Below are positions 1-10,992 of a stretch of DNA of 26,696 nt, piece by piece. A program made the translations under genes and the position numbers. Under the pieces are notes generated by a model. That model was not told the origin of the DNA, made no database searches, and saw nothing but the letters and a program-made list of their open reading frames with translations. Positions within the stretch are counted from its first letter, which is position 1. Every line of letters starts with the position of its first letter. The stretch is from Lingula anatina. Lineage: Eukaryota > Brachiopoda > Lingulata > Lingulida > Lingulidae. The stretch covers positions 6,012 through 32,707 of the forward strand of contig NW_019775526.1 in the NCBI RefSeq assembly GCF_001039355.2, in the 5' to 3' direction.

Positions 1-963
1 CCCCCCCCCCCCCCTCTGAAATTTCTGGCTACAGGCCTGACTATAGTATATTCTTAGATATCAACTTTATTATAAGATATTGCAAAACAGTAATATTAAA
101 AAACTTCTTTGTACGGGTGCAAATTCCAAAGTAACACAGTTATCCGTGCCATTGAATTATATTCTCTATTACATAATAACTGCAATAATACGAATTAGCA
201 ATGCCACTGTGAAGTGATACAGAGTAAGTCTGATAACACACAAGGAGATATCATAAATCCTATATTACACCGGTAAGTGCTATTTTATGTTACTGAGGGT
301 GTTTTTGATCTCTTGGTCGACACCAACATATCAGACTTTGATTTTAATATGCTACTATTCAAAATTCACAGATTAAGTTTATTTTTAATGATCAATGGTT
401 TACTTCAGATTTGTACTCTTTTAAGAGTTAAAATCGCAACTTTTAACGTTGTAAAACATCCTATTAAAATGTAATATGTAATGTTCAGTACAGTGTACAG
501 TACATGTATGATCTGGTTATCCTGATAAGAGAAGCCGTTTCGTCTACCATACTGTTAAGTTTCCAAGAAGTTAATTTAAAACCTAACCATCATATAACAT
601 AGTAATAACTTCACTTAATATCCATTAAAACCAAGCAATTGGTGTTTTTGCCTCAGATATCTAAAATTCCATCAGTGAGAGTTTTGATGACTTAGATAAA
701 AGAAATGAAACAGTTGCTGAGGAGCAATCAATATTCGTAAATATTTTAAAAGTGCACTATACAGTAAAATGTTGAGAGAGACTTTATCAAACTCTGCCCA
801 TGAAGTCGGCTTCCTTGACACCTACATAACAAATCATGACAAACTTTCCACTCTCTAGATAAAAAGAAAACATGGCTGTTATCACTGACGAACGAAGTGC
901 CGCCATTACAAATAAACAGGCGATACGAGCTTCGCCTCTTACATAAACCAACACAACACATAC
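1..963. other. Probable SLC1A intron; no gene seen
   Basis: No exon recognised on either strand. The window opens with 14 C residues. The following 45 bases (ctctgaaatttctg..ctacaggc..ga) loosely resemble 9395-9440, so they may be part of a dispersed repeat. Position suggests the SLC1A intron after exon 4. Confidence 0.5.
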
Positions 964-1156
964 CATATAACAACTGTAATCAGCATCATGACAGCATCAT
1001 TTACGGAATTGAAAAATTCCATCAGTATCCTCCCCTGTGGCCCTAAGCGGCTAATAACGATGCCAAAAGCCACGGAAAACACCACCAACCCCAATACGTT
1101 CATGCCGTCGTTTTTCACCAGTTTTGGTTTCACTGTCGGCACCCTGACGTAAAATA
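964..1156 (-). CDS. SLC1A exon 4: membrane segment with GMNVLGLVVFS motif
   Basis: Acceptor tgtgttatttcttttccag precedes TA TTT TAC; the two bases complete the codon begun in exon 3. The peptide contains KNDGMNVLGLVVFSVAFG and then GRILMEFFNSVNDAVMMLITVVIW, matching the EAAT segment before the HP1 region. The donor is ATATG/GTATGT, phase 2. The next exon (YxPxGIxFLI-type sequence in the family) was not found in 1-963. Confidence 0.92.
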
Positions 1157-2525
1157 CTGGAAAAGAAATAACACACGCAGATTAATGTGAATACAATTAT
1201 TAAAAATTTATAAACACGTGTACGTACATGAGGAGTCAAGTGAATAACGCGTGTTTTATGTTTTTACATAATGATTTTCAGGCACGTTTTTTTTTTTTAA
1301 TTACTAATTAAGTAACAATTCACGCTTGTATATATTACATGTAAATAATCACCGTATATCATATATGATAATCCTCAGTTTGGCCGTACGCTAAAGGTAT
1401 GAAAGTATTTCGCCTTGTGTTTGATAATTATCTTATATGATCCAACTACCAAGTAAAGGAACATTTTTGCTCAATCACCTTATACCTTGTTTTACTGTTC
1501 CTTTTTTATTTGTGAAGTACTTGATGCACTTAAATACTCAGGTTCATGTTTAACCAACCATTATTGAATCTCTGTTAATTAACATTTAATCCAAATTTCG
1601 ACTAAAATACAAAAATTAACCAGCGTTGAGTGGCTGCTGGGTTGCATATCATACGCCGTTTTTCCCAGCTGCATGGGCCCAGTGGCCACTTTAGTTTTAA
1701 TCCACGGGGTAAACTATTCAAACGTTGAAAACTTATGCGAACTCATCAATTATTCATAAGACATTAAAACCAGACTATAGAGTTACCCATTAGTCTTCAC
1801 ACGTCTGTTTACCTATTGTTACCTTGATATTAACATAATGTTATTGCCTACCAGTAAGCTCTGTGTTTTGCTCTCCGAAAAAAAGATTTGTTTAAAAGAA
1901 AGTCAGGTCGGCATTTTTCTTTTAAATGATCGTCAAAAATTAAAAATTTGGCTACCCAAAACCGTTTCACTTGACTGCACCCCCCCCCCCCCTTCAAAAT
2001 GCCTCCTTTGGACTTCTGTAAACCTTGGTTCCACTTCTGCTTTAGTCTGATAATAGAGATATCTTTAGTGTATTTGCTATTGGACATACTTGATCTGTCT
2101 GTGGACAAGATCTCTGTCCACAGACAGAGCAAGCACGAGGTCTGGACCTCAAATATCCTGCTGCGGAAATTGCTCATTTGCAAAAAAGTCAGCAGAAGAA
2201 TATGAAATCTCTATTAATAGACCTACTCTGCTACAGGTAAAGGATCTTATGTTTTGGGGAAAATCGTACTAACTTGTATTGTTGACGTCAGCTGGATCAG
2301 TCCTGTTCATGACACCGGTGATATTCATACCGAGCTCTGCGGATTCCTTGTCCATCTTATCCATGGCAGTGGTCAGTGAGGTGTACTGTGACTGGTCAGT
2401 AGTCATGTTGATGGTCACTTCTGACCACGTAAGGCTGTCGACGCCAGACGCTGTTTTCGTCTTGAAATCAAACGGCAGTGATTCAGCTTTTTAGTAGAGT
2501 ACATTTAACCAACATTTTTTTATTA

Positions 2526-2564
<39 letters not shown>

Positions 2565-5500
2565 CTTGTTACAATTTCCTTTGAATTTTCTCGTCTTCTC
2601 CAAAGACAAAATATGAAGCTGACTTTTTTTCACAATTTGATTATACAAATATTTGCCTTATCCAAAGATATTCTCCTACAATATTTAAATTGTTTTAGAT
2701 GAAATAAATTATCAATTGACTGACCTGCCTAAAGCAAGACTCCACCAGGTTATCCGGGAGCATGTTTCTGGAATGGAGAAATGATCAAAGGTGTAGATGT
2801 TAAGTATTTCATTCATGAAGTGTGAAGAGTGTTTTATTTTAAAGAATGGCACGTCACAGAGAATATAAAACAGCGTAAACTCCACGTTTATTTAGTCGTC
2901 GCAACATAATCCAGTATTTTGAAATGTATTTAGGTACATATTGAATTTTTCTACAAGTTCTGCGAAATTGAAAAGTGATTCACCGTCAAGTCTGAATAGG
3001 CCTACTATATACACAGTGATAAAATATAAAACTTAAATTAAAATAATGATTGGCATTGAAAACTCTTGATTTAATGAAAGCTATAATCGATCAAATTATA
3101 TGGACGAAAATGTTTTTCTAAGCTGCATGAAGACACTGTGACTCTTGCAAACATTGATACCAGTTGATAACTTAGTTTTTAACAAAATAACTGATTGTTT
3201 TTTGCCAGACAACATAAAGTTTATGGTGAAATAAAGCATCTCGGTTTATCAACTTGATGTTTACACAAAGCAGTGGTGTACACGGGGCGGGTATTCTTCT
3301 AAAACGAAAAGACAAACATACCCCGTAGGATACACCCACTTTTTTTCCAAAATTCATATACTTAAAGGAAGTTGGTCCATCAACTTCGAAGGAAAATTAC
3401 CCCATCTTTTTCAACCAAAACATCCTCCCTCTCCCTTGCCTCATAAAAACGACAAGCTCCTATAGCTCAACTACATGATAAAGAAAAGAAGTGCCATATA
3501 CAGTGAAATAGGTTTTTTACTGTCATTGCCTGGGATGGTAAAATAAATAAATAGTTTTTAGTCTTTTTATATATATTTCTTTAGACACGGGTTTATTTTT
3601 CACCAAGGCTGAAATTGACAAGTCCCATATACAGCACATGGATGTTTTCAAAACTGCACCATATCTTCAAACATATACTGGGACGCATTTCAAGGAAAAC
3701 ATGTACCACTCGAACGCCAAGCACCAAGTGTTAGAAAAAATGTGCACACAAAGAAATTGAAATAAGCAGGAGAGGACACTTGCCTGACGATAAATTCATG
3801 TCGAGTATCTAGAATGGGCGGGATGGAAGGAAGTAAAAGCCCGGATCAATTTTGTACCTCCCCTCTCCTCCGGTCCCCCCCCCCCCCCCCCTCCTACCCA
3901 ATGCGTTGCCTGGCAATAGTATTGTTTTCTTCTTATCTTGTGTTGACCTAAACCAAATATGGCGGAAACTACGGTGAAATGTGTTTATTGGCACTATACG
4001 GGGTCGCTTATCAGCCCCTGAAAACGTTCTCGTTTCATTACGGTATACTCGGTAGTAAAATTCTTACATAAGATTCAACATCAATCTAAAATTATTGACA
4101 CATTTAAAACAATTTGAAAAAAATCATTACCTTCTCCATGCAAAACTAATCGCTAATCAATTGAATAAACAATAAAAAGCGTCTGACGGTTCTGGCTGCA
4201 AGAGCTTAGGGAAAGATGGGTAGTCCATTTCAAACTACTCTAGGTGACATTTCCCCTAATCTGTTGATAACTACTTGTCAAGCGTGCCAGCTAGTTTCGT
4301 CCTTGGCGTGATATTTTTTTAGAAATAAAAATCACGTTTTTAACCCCATAACGGTTGTTTTAATAACTTAAACGTTATTGTGGAGTGATATAATTTTTAC
4401 GTGCATTCAGTGCTTGCTTTTTACTCTGTAATCAATAGAGCTAAACTAACCAATAAAGCGGGCTGTTCCAATATTAAAATATCAACCACAACACTGTGCG
4501 GTTATATTCAGCCATGATTGAGTTTTATTGGGACGGAGGAGATATAACATTTTTAATTCTGAAGAAGAAAAAAATTGTAGTTTCATAAATTACTTTTTCA
4601 AGTTTGACAATAAAATGAGGGAGACTAAAAGTTAACTCAATACACGATAAGAAGGGCCACGGAGTCAACGGGGAGTGGCATGGAGGGTGTCCTGAGATTT
4701 GTTCATAACAAACATCGAGAGCAAACAATGTAATCTTATTTAGCAGCGCCGTGCTTGTCTGTTTGTCGTCAACAAAATCAGTCAGGGACGTTAAATCTAT
4801 ATAGGAAGAGCCACGGGTTAAGTTAACGATTGGACCTTTAATCGACCTTGGCAATCACAAGGTTGACACTTTAAAGACGCCCGGTGCGGTTGAAACTGTG
4901 TTAACACTTTATTGTTTGCTAACATAGAAGTGTATTTTTCACTTTAAAGAGTATTTTGCGTCTTTTGAAGAGCCAGTTTAAAGTATTTCACACAGATTAA
5001 TCACTTCAACATATTTGCTGAGATATTAAACTTTTTTGTTGTATATATATTTGGGACTGGCCCGGAAGAATAATAAATCTGGGTCGGTGACCGGGTATGG
5101 TCCTCTTGTTTTGTTAATATAATACAATAACAGTAATCAGAAACAGTCACAAGTTAAACAAAAGCAGACATCTCTCCAAACAGCATTAAAGAACGTGTCG
5201 CGCCAGCCTTGCAAGGTGTGTCGTTTACATTCACGCAGGTTTGCTGCATGCAAGTACTGTATAATTCAAGAGTAGTAATTTGCGCAGTCACACAAATTGT
5301 GACAATGCAGCATAAATAAAACGTACTCGATGACGTGTGTGTGTGTATGTGTGGAGGGGGGGGGAGCACTACAGAGTGCCACGTACCCCCCGAAAGGTTA
5401 ATGGCATTCCAAGCGAAAATCGTGCTCCCCCCAAAAAAAATTATTTTCCCCAAATAAAAATTGTTACTCGATTAATTTTTACGGGGGAGGGGGTTGGAAA

Positions 5501-6163
5501 AGGTACACTAGCTAACTAACAGAAAATTTTTGAGACCTTCATTTCTTTTAAAAACTTAATTTAACTTTGTTTTATTTTTAAATACGAATAGACAAGTAAT
5601 GGCAATGGATATATTAAAGAAGAATATCAGAAACAACAGCTGTCGCGCAGCACATCATTTACATGCGTCGTGCTCTACAATAATGTACAGCATTTAATTA
5701 GTATTGAAAAAAAAACAATTGAGTAGTCTTACCTTACGAGATCAAGGAAAGCATCAGCCGTATTCACTTCAACACTTTGTTCTGCCACCTTGCTTGTCTG
5801 CCCGCGATTCCCGGGTTGAATGGACACCACGAGGACGATCCCAAGAATTACCGCCAAGAGGGTAGTGACCATGTAGTAGACCACCGCCCTCAGCCCCATC
5901 TTCCCTGCTGCTTTTGCCGGTAAAGCTGCCAATCCGGAGATGAGGCTGGATACCACGAGTGGTAGGATGAGCATTTTCAGCATACGAAGAAGAATTTCGC
6001 CGGGGAAATTAAGGTAGAAAACTTCTCTGGCAGTAAAAGGAGGTTGCTTCATCCTCAGGGCGGCTCCCATGCCTATGCCGATGCCCATGCCAGCAATGAG
6101 CAAGATCACCAGCAAGTGAGGACGGAAGACAGCCCAACATTTCTTCGCTTTGGAACTAGCCAT
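964..6163 (-). CDS. SLC1A-family (EAAT-type) excitatory amino acid transporter, 5' four coding exons, gene runs off left edge
   Basis: Sodium-coupled glutamate/aspartate carriers of this family sit in the plasma membrane and clear transmitter or import acidic amino acids. Joining exons 6163-5733, 2767-2725, 2460-2274 and 1156-964 gives one open frame of about 285 residues with matching intron phases (2, 0, 1, 2). Residues about 15-140 carry the first three membrane segments with the family hallmarks FPGEILLRMLKMLILPL and GKMGLRAVVYYM, then ADAFLDLVR. A variable, glycosylation-rich extracellular loop follows, then GMNVLGLVVFSVAFG. Family members are usually 500-570 residues, so the C-terminal half (re-entrant loops and substrate site) is missing and must lie left of position 1. 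The wording GKMGLRAVVYYM favours EAAT over the neutral-amino-acid ASCT branch. Family assignment is firm; which EAAT paralogue is not decidable. Confidence 0.93.
1157..2273. other. SLC1A intron 3; palindrome and C-run, no gene
   Basis: AT-rich intron containing a 13-C run (1980-1992) and a 14-bp-arm perfect palindrome at 2094-2128. The open frames crossing the C-run have no recognisable protein content. Confidence 0.6.
2094..2128. repeat. Perfect 14-bp inverted repeat, 7-nt loop
   Basis: Arms TCTGTCTGTGGACA (2094-2107) and its exact complement (2115-2128) flank a 7-base centre that includes AGATCT. It lies in SLC1A intron 3. Confidence 0.85.
2274..2460 (-). CDS. SLC1A exon 3: extracellular loop with four N-glycosylation sequons
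   Basis: Open for 62 codons plus one base between acceptor gtttgatttcaag and donor A/GTTAGT. The peptide is hydrophilic and carries four N-X-T sequons (NMT, NIT, NRT, NNT), as expected for the variable loop that EAATs place between the NMFP segment and the GxNVLG membrane segment. Phase 0 in and phase 1 out fit both neighbours. An alternative start at acceptor ctaaaaag (2472-2471) would add AESLPFDFK-type sequence but needs the weak donor gtcaat in exon 2, so I prefer the model given. An (AAT)n tract lies just upstream in the intron. Confidence 0.8.
2526..2563. repeat. (AAT)n microsatellite
   Basis: About 12.7 uninterrupted AAT units, roughly 65 bases upstream (on the minus strand) of the SLC1A exon 3 acceptor. 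Confidence 0.97.
2725..2767 (-). CDS. SLC1A exon 2: 43-nt mini-exon (NMLPDNLVESCFRQ)
   Basis: Acceptor ttctccattccag, then one base that completes the split Arg codon (AGA), then NMLPDNLVESCFRQ, then donor CAG/GTCAGT. EAAT proteins have the conserved NMFPxNLVxAC segment directly after the DAFLDLxR that ends exon 1, so content, position and phase all agree. The exon is too short to be seen by ORF length. Confidence 0.9.
3645..3694 (+). repeat. Dispersed repeat segment, copy 1 (partner 9718-9767)
   Basis: Fifty bases matching 9718-9767 at 48 of 50 positions, same orientation. Weaker similarity extends both ways, from the shared CCATATAC to the shared TGTACCACT. Confidence 0.85.
3875..3891. repeat. 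17-base C homopolymer
   Basis: One of several long C or G runs (also 1-14, 1980-1992, G-run 13991-14000). Length in the assembly is likely unreliable. Confidence 0.9.
5733..6163 (-). CDS. SLC1A exon 1: N-terminus and membrane segments 1-3
   Basis: Starts at ATG 6163-6161 in a good context (acaaaATGG) and runs 143 codons plus two bases to a strong donor AG/GTAAGA. It encodes a short basic cytoplasmic start (MASSKAKKCW), a glycine-rich membrane segment (about residues 17-36), FPGEILLRMLKMLILPLVV (about 53-71) and a third membrane segment ending near IQPG. It ends with ADAFLDLVR, whose Arg codon is split by the intron. The upstream in-frame sequence shows no better start. Confidence 0.93.
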
Positions 6164-6391
6164 TTTGTTCCTCGTGTTTTAGTGATCACTTTCTTTACGT
6201 GGGCAATTAATATTGAAGCCAATCCCTTTGTAAAACAGTCCTCTTTCAAGTCCCTTTTTCCAAATAAAAAAATCAACAGAACAATATTTTTCCTCAAATT
6301 TTCCCGTTCAAATGTATACTCGAACAGTGAACTTCAACTTGAGCCTTTCTACTCGTTCAAATCTGTTAATATCGTGTTTACCACGCGGAGT

Positions 6392-6399
6392 CTATATAT
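6392..6399 (-). promoter_or_regulatory. Possible TATA-like element upstream of SLC1A
   Basis: TATATAGA reads on the minus strand about 230 bases before the SLC1A ATG, within a comparatively CpG-containing stretch. AT-rich DNA gives such matches by chance, so this is only a placement hint. Confidence 0.2.
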
Positions 6400-6547
6400 C
6401 CTTCATCCACGACAGCGCCTTATCAAAGTAGTCCACTGTTGTGTACACCTGCGACTTAAAAGCCCTCACTATTTGAGGAGGAATAAACGAGTAGACCCTT
6501 CCTGTGCGGTGCCCTGTGTACGTCACGCGTCCAGTAATTCTTGTGTA

Positions 6548-6621
6548 GTAGGGACTGGATTTCTACGCCAAGACAGACATGGACAGAAGCCTCCGGCCTG
6601 TTACGATTATCCAGTCCCCAC
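6548..6621. repeat. Inverted repeat, 13-bp arms (12/13)
   Basis: GTAGGGACTGGAT (6548-6560) pairs with ATCCAGTCCCCAC (6609-6621) with one mismatch and a 48-base loop, about 400 bases upstream of the SLC1A start. Confidence 0.7.
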
Positions 6622-8562
6622 TTTATGATCTAATAATTGGCAGCTTTTTGTCGGAGCTTGTCGAGTACTTTGGCAGTGACAAATCGCGCGTTGAGTAATT
6701 TCACAATACACTTCACACCAAATCGTATGTGAAAGCTATGCTAATATTATAATAAAGATACGCGTGTTTTGATTAATTTATCATGTAAGGGCTTGCAGTA
6801 TAGTGACGGAGATTTAAAGATATGATTTTGTTAAGTTATTTAAAGAGCTGCAGTCATAAGGGATGTGATATATGTTTGTGTATCGCACGTGTTTGTGACT
6901 GTGAAAGACATGAACTAAAACTTGTCAAATATATATTTAAATCAATGCCTCAATTTTGAGAGTTTGGTAACGTCATCGCTCATGTGATTAAATTGGAGCT
7001 CCATCACTGACCAGCTGAAGTCCTTGAGAAGTCAAAATAACGTTGGTCAACAAAAAGAATCAAAATAATTCATATATACCGTATATTGTCTCTTCTGAAT
7101 ATCTACCAGTCTTCACAAATAAAACTTAAATATTAATTTGAATACTTTAGATTGTTTTATAATACACTCAAAAATGGATTTCAATATTCATCTTGCATAG
7201 AAACTCCTGTCAAGAAACATTACCCCAGTTAACATACATGAAAAAATAAAATTCACACACTATAACCGCTCCATAAGACTAAGACCACGCCCTACACTGC
7301 AGAAAAAAGACATCAACCATCTGCACATATAATTTTTGTCTGCCAAGTACCTGCAGATGGCCCTAGGGTTCTATTTAGGCTGACCAACAGAGAGTGAAAT
7401 GGGAGAATCGCCAAACACCGTCATCTCCAACAGTTCTGTGTGGAAGTTAACATATTCTACTAGTCCGATATTTTAAGTATCCTATACTTGGTTTTCCTGT
7501 CAAATCGAAATTTTCCCGAAGAAATTCTCCAGGTCACCAATCATTGCTCGACCCGTCCCAGCATTTGAATTCGATGGTTTACATCAATTTTTATTAGATA
7601 ATCAAGTTCGCAATGATTGGCAAGTCACTTACTTACTTACTCCGCCATGTCTTCGTGTACGTTTCAGAAAGAAATTGGGGGCTTTCGTATAGGGGCCTAT
7701 AAATCCTACATGTTTTGGGTTTTGTACATAAACGCGCGTGTGCGTTTAGTTCTGGGGTGAGATGTCGTTTGATCATACTGTACTTCAAGTTCAAATATAA
7801 TAATAAATATATTGAACCGCCAGACTTGCCATTTCTTATTTTTCTTTCTGGTAAAAGAATAAATGGGATTACTCACTATTTCGCATTATTTGGCATCAGG
7901 TACTTAAGTTTTATTCTAGGGGTTATATAGTTTTTAAGTTTTGAATTGGGAGAGATAAGCAGCTTTGCAGGATATGTAAACATAGAAAAATATATCTTTG
8001 GGACATTTTCAAACGCGGATAGTATACCTTTAAACGTTAACAGGCAGTCGCAATAAGCGTTTCGTCTTTGGGAATTCATTATTCATTCAATTTATTTGCA
8101 ATAGATTAATATAATCCGTCATAATTGATCATTATTAAGCTTTATTACAGCACAAAAATAACATTTAAAGCAGTTGTATTTGTATAGGTGTAACCTCTTG
8201 ACAAAGAGTTGCGTGTCAAAGACTGCCGTAGATGGCGGACATGTATCAGTGATATAACACGGCATGGGGAGCAGTATCGCACACACACACACAAATATAG
8301 GGAAAAAACATTAACAGGTCAAATCCAGATAAATATGTTACCTACGATTATAACAGCTCCACTCCTCACTTAACTGCTCGCTAGTTTTGATTAACCTCCA
8401 CTCGAAAACATATTTATTTGATTTTGTTTGATATCGAATTGCCACCACTTACATAATATTTATCAATACTGCAAACTTATCAAAGTTTACTACTCAGAAC
8501 TTTTCAGATATTTGTTAAAGCAGTCCTTTGTTCTATAGATAAGGGAGAGGCGTATCAGTTTG

Positions 8563-8606
8563 GTTGCTAGTTAAGGAGGATTGAGTTGCTACTTAAGGAG
8601 GATTAG
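8563..8606 (+). repeat. Tandem duplication, 22-bp unit x2
   Basis: GTTGCTAGTTAAGGAGGATT and GTTGCTACTTAAGGAGGATT sit head to tail (8563-8584, 8585-8606), one substitution within the shared 20 bases. Confidence 0.9.
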
Positions 8607-8825
8607 AACTCTCCAATGCCACATCCGATGATCGACCTAAATAAATTCTCACAATTTAATTTTATAATTATTTCACTTTCTTTATTTTTTTCATGTATTT
8701 ATTTATCTATACTTAACTTGATCATTTTCTGTGCATTGGAGGTTCTTCTTCTTCTTCTTTTTTTTTTTTTTTTGTCTCTTTTTTTACTTATTTCAATATA
8801 ATTACTAAAATTCTATTTCCTTCAG

Positions 8826-9007
8826 AGAAGAATGTGCCAGAAGAGAAGTTCAAGAAGAGACTGGAATGAAACTGACCAGGGTGGACTTTGCCACTGTGGT
8901 CAATGTGGTGTGGTGTGAACACAACGTCCATTACGTTGACATAATGATGCTAGGAGCAGTTAACAGAGGATGTGAACCACAAAATTTGGAACCTGATAAA
9001 TGTGAAG
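8826..9007 (+). CDS. NUDT15: NUDT15-like Nudix hydrolase, single internal exon with Nudix box
   Basis: Nudix enzymes of this type hydrolyse nucleoside di/triphosphates (oxidised or modified guanine nucleotides, thiopurine nucleotides) with Mg2+ bound by the box. The exon follows an excellent acceptor (ttctatttccttcag) and is open for 60 codons. It begins with EECARREVQEETGM, the core of the GX5EX7REUXEEXGU box: the helix residues R-E-V-x-E-E are all present, while the leading glycine would lie in the previous exon. It continues FATVVNVVW, HYVDIMMLGAV and EPQNLEPDKCE, matching the order of NUDT15-type proteins. The donor G/GTTAAA is weak and reading on hits TAA at once. No first exon or last exon was found, so this may be a gene with distant exons, an assembly gap or a decayed copy. 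Confidence 0.82.
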
Positions 9008-10253
9008 GTTAAAATGGGTTTTGTTGGTGTGTCTTTTACTTTAGACAAATTTATATTTACTTGACAACAAGAATACTCTTTCGATTTTTTTTTATTTTCT
9101 TGCATTTGACTGATATAAACTAGGTGGAGGAACTAAGTGCAAGTGTAATATTAAGCCTCTTAAAATACATTTTTAGACCACTGCAGAAGGGATCAAAATA
9201 TTTTATGATTATATAGTTTCCAGATATTGTTTATTCTTATTGTTATAATTGCACGTCTTACATGGGAGGGTTCAAAAGAACCACCCTTTCAGTTTGAAAT
9301 GAATCTGAGTCCACATTTAAATTGGGTTCTATATGCTAGCTATTTCTCTGGGGAGTGAAGGTCCAGTTTTAGAAAAAGACCCCTCTCCCTACAGTCCTCC
9401 TTGCCCCTTTGAAATTGCTGTCTACAGGCTTGATATTATATTGACACCTTATGCAATCATTTATATCACGTATGTTTAAGAAATACAGTAATCCAAGCAG
9501 AAATGCAACACCATATTGATTTCAAACATGACTGCCAACATAACCTCTTCAGTGGGCAGAGATTGTAGTTAAAAATCTAATGTGGTCATAGGTGGTCTGC
9601 AGCAGATGACCCCTAGCCAGATTGCAGGGTTTTTTTTCTTTTTTTCATAATATCAGTGTTTAGTCTATTTTTATTACTCAGTCTCTTTATTACCACCAAG
9701 TTCCATATACAAGAGCATTTTCAAAACTGCACCATATCTTCAAACATTTACTGGAACGCATTTCAAGTACTATGCATGTACCACTGTCCAGGTTGCTGGT
9801 AGCAGTCTTTTTGCTTTTTTTCCAAAGTACAAGCAAGGATGATCTCATTATAACTTCTTGGTACAAGTGACCATCAAGCACCCAGCGCTGCAGACCCTTC
9901 CTCAGTAGGGTTGCTGCTAGGTGAAGAAAGAAAACAGGTACAACCTAGGAGCAATTTCAAAACAAAATGTATAAAACGAAGAGTAATAAAAAGAGGCATT
10001 CTGAGATAAGTGGCGTGATATTTGCCTTCTTTATGTTAAGCACCACAATGGCACTAGGGGAGAGCAGTGAACCCTTTTCGTTGTGTATTTAAAAAAGGAG
10101 CAAGATGCTCTCATGTACCATTTCTGCATTACGTTTTAGAGAAATCAGCCTTATAATCTGAATGTCTTTATTTTTTTATATTCCTTCACAACCCAATGCA
10201 GAATATTTACTTCACTTCCGTAGATATGGTTAGAGTCGTTAGTGCATTATATT
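9008..10253. other. Non-coding downstream of the Nudix exon
   Basis: Looked for the tryptophan-rich terminal Nudix exon on the plus strand and saw none. The only structured item is the dispersed segment 9718-9767. Confidence 0.5.
9718..9767 (+). repeat. Dispersed repeat segment, copy 2 (partner 3645-3694)
   Basis: 48 of 50 identical to the segment in SLC1A intron 1. No terminal repeats or coding capacity recognised, so the class of element is unknown. Confidence 0.85.
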
Positions 10254-10285
10254 AATAGCCTTTACTTATATTACATTTGTAGACT
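10254..10285 (+). repeat. 32-bp perfect direct repeat, left copy
   Basis: Identical to 11013-11044; both are preceded by TATAT plus one variable base. The two copies bracket the dispersed element at 10361-10996. Confidence 0.95.
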
Positions 10286-10636
10286 TGAGTCATTTTTCTT
10301 GGCGAAAAGACTATAATTCTGCACAAAACAGCAAAGATAATCTCGCCATTTATTACAAAAAACAAGGCAGCAAAGCTGTCAAATGTACAGACAAAAAACA
10401 GAAAATAAAGATGCAAAATGGGTCATTTTGTCAATTTTGATGCAATAATAAATAATGCTTATAACAGCACTGTCAAACAATACTGAATTTTAATCATGCA
10501 CAACAGGTAACATGGTCAATAACAGGAGCAGATCCAGAGATATTTTCTGACAGTATTCCAAAGTATCTTTGTTGATCCATCCTCCACTTTTGATGGTTTT
10601 CCAACAGAAAAAAAATTGATACCAGTCAATGTAAAC

Positions 10637-10637
10637 N
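10637..10637. other. Ambiguous base (N)
   Basis: Single unresolved base inside the dispersed element, five bases before its first conserved core. Confidence 0.99.
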
Positions 10638-10962
10638 ATGGCCCGATCATGCTGATTTTCGAACTTGACCTGCGTATTATGAATATTCATCAGTTTTGTA
10701 AGTTTCAAGCCAAAAGGTAAAACGGTTTTTCACTTATCGTGTTATCGGTGTTGCATTTATGCTGAAAAAAGTGAAAAAACAGCATAACTTCCCTAAAAGT
10801 GACCCGATCATGCTGATTTTCGAACTTGACCTGCATATTATAAATATTTATCAATTCTGTAAGTTTCAAGCTGAAACGAAAAACAGTTTTCCACTTATTG
10901 TGTTATCGGTAAAAGTGCACGGCGACGACGACGGCGACGACGACAGACGCAGATGACGGCTA

Positions 10963-10992
10963 TATGTACAGACACATCTGTGTCTGTACATA
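10963..10992. repeat. Perfect hairpin: 14-bp arms, 2-nt loop
   Basis: TATGTACAGACACA, then TC, then the exact complement TGTGTCTGTACATA. It forms the right end of the dispersed element; the copy at 19050-19079 has one arm mismatch. Confidence 0.92.

Larger units (their letters stand above)
2768..5732. other. SLC1A intron 1; no gene seen
   Basis: Non-coding on both strands as far as I can read. It holds a dispersed repeat segment (3645-3694), a 17-C run (3875-3891), a purine/pyrimidine-rich stretch near 5340-5450 and scattered A/T runs. Open frames up to 109 codons here show no domain. Confidence 0.6.
6164..8825. other. Intergenic: SLC1A upstream region and approach to the Nudix exon
   Basis: Contains the SLC1A 5' flank, an inverted repeat at 6548-6621, a 12-base CA run near 8280-8291, a tandem 22-bp duplication (8563-8606) and a T-rich tract ending at the Nudix acceptor. 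I searched it for the NUDT15-type first exon (LPGGHLEFGE-type sequence) and did not find one. Confidence 0.55.

Noticed and set aside
1140-1143. SLC1A exon 4 starting at GTG after tacgtcag
   Set aside because: That acceptor gives a phase incompatible with exon 3; the stronger acceptor ttcttttccag 13 bases upstream restores the frame.
1848-2183. 111-codon minus-strand frame in SLC1A intron 3
   Set aside because: Runs through the 13-C tract and the palindrome with no domain or splice context.
2279-2494. 71-codon plus-strand frame
   Set aside because: Exact antisense shadow of SLC1A exon 3.
6044-6628. 194-codon open frame on the plus strand
   Set aside because: It is antisense to SLC1A exon 1 and its 5' flank. 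The peptide has no domain, while the minus strand encodes unmistakable EAAT sequence.
10759-10956. Open frame ending in an Asp-rich GDDDGDDD tail
   Set aside because: The tail is the GAC/GGC triplet run of the dispersed element and the rest is its module core; there is no reason to call a protein.
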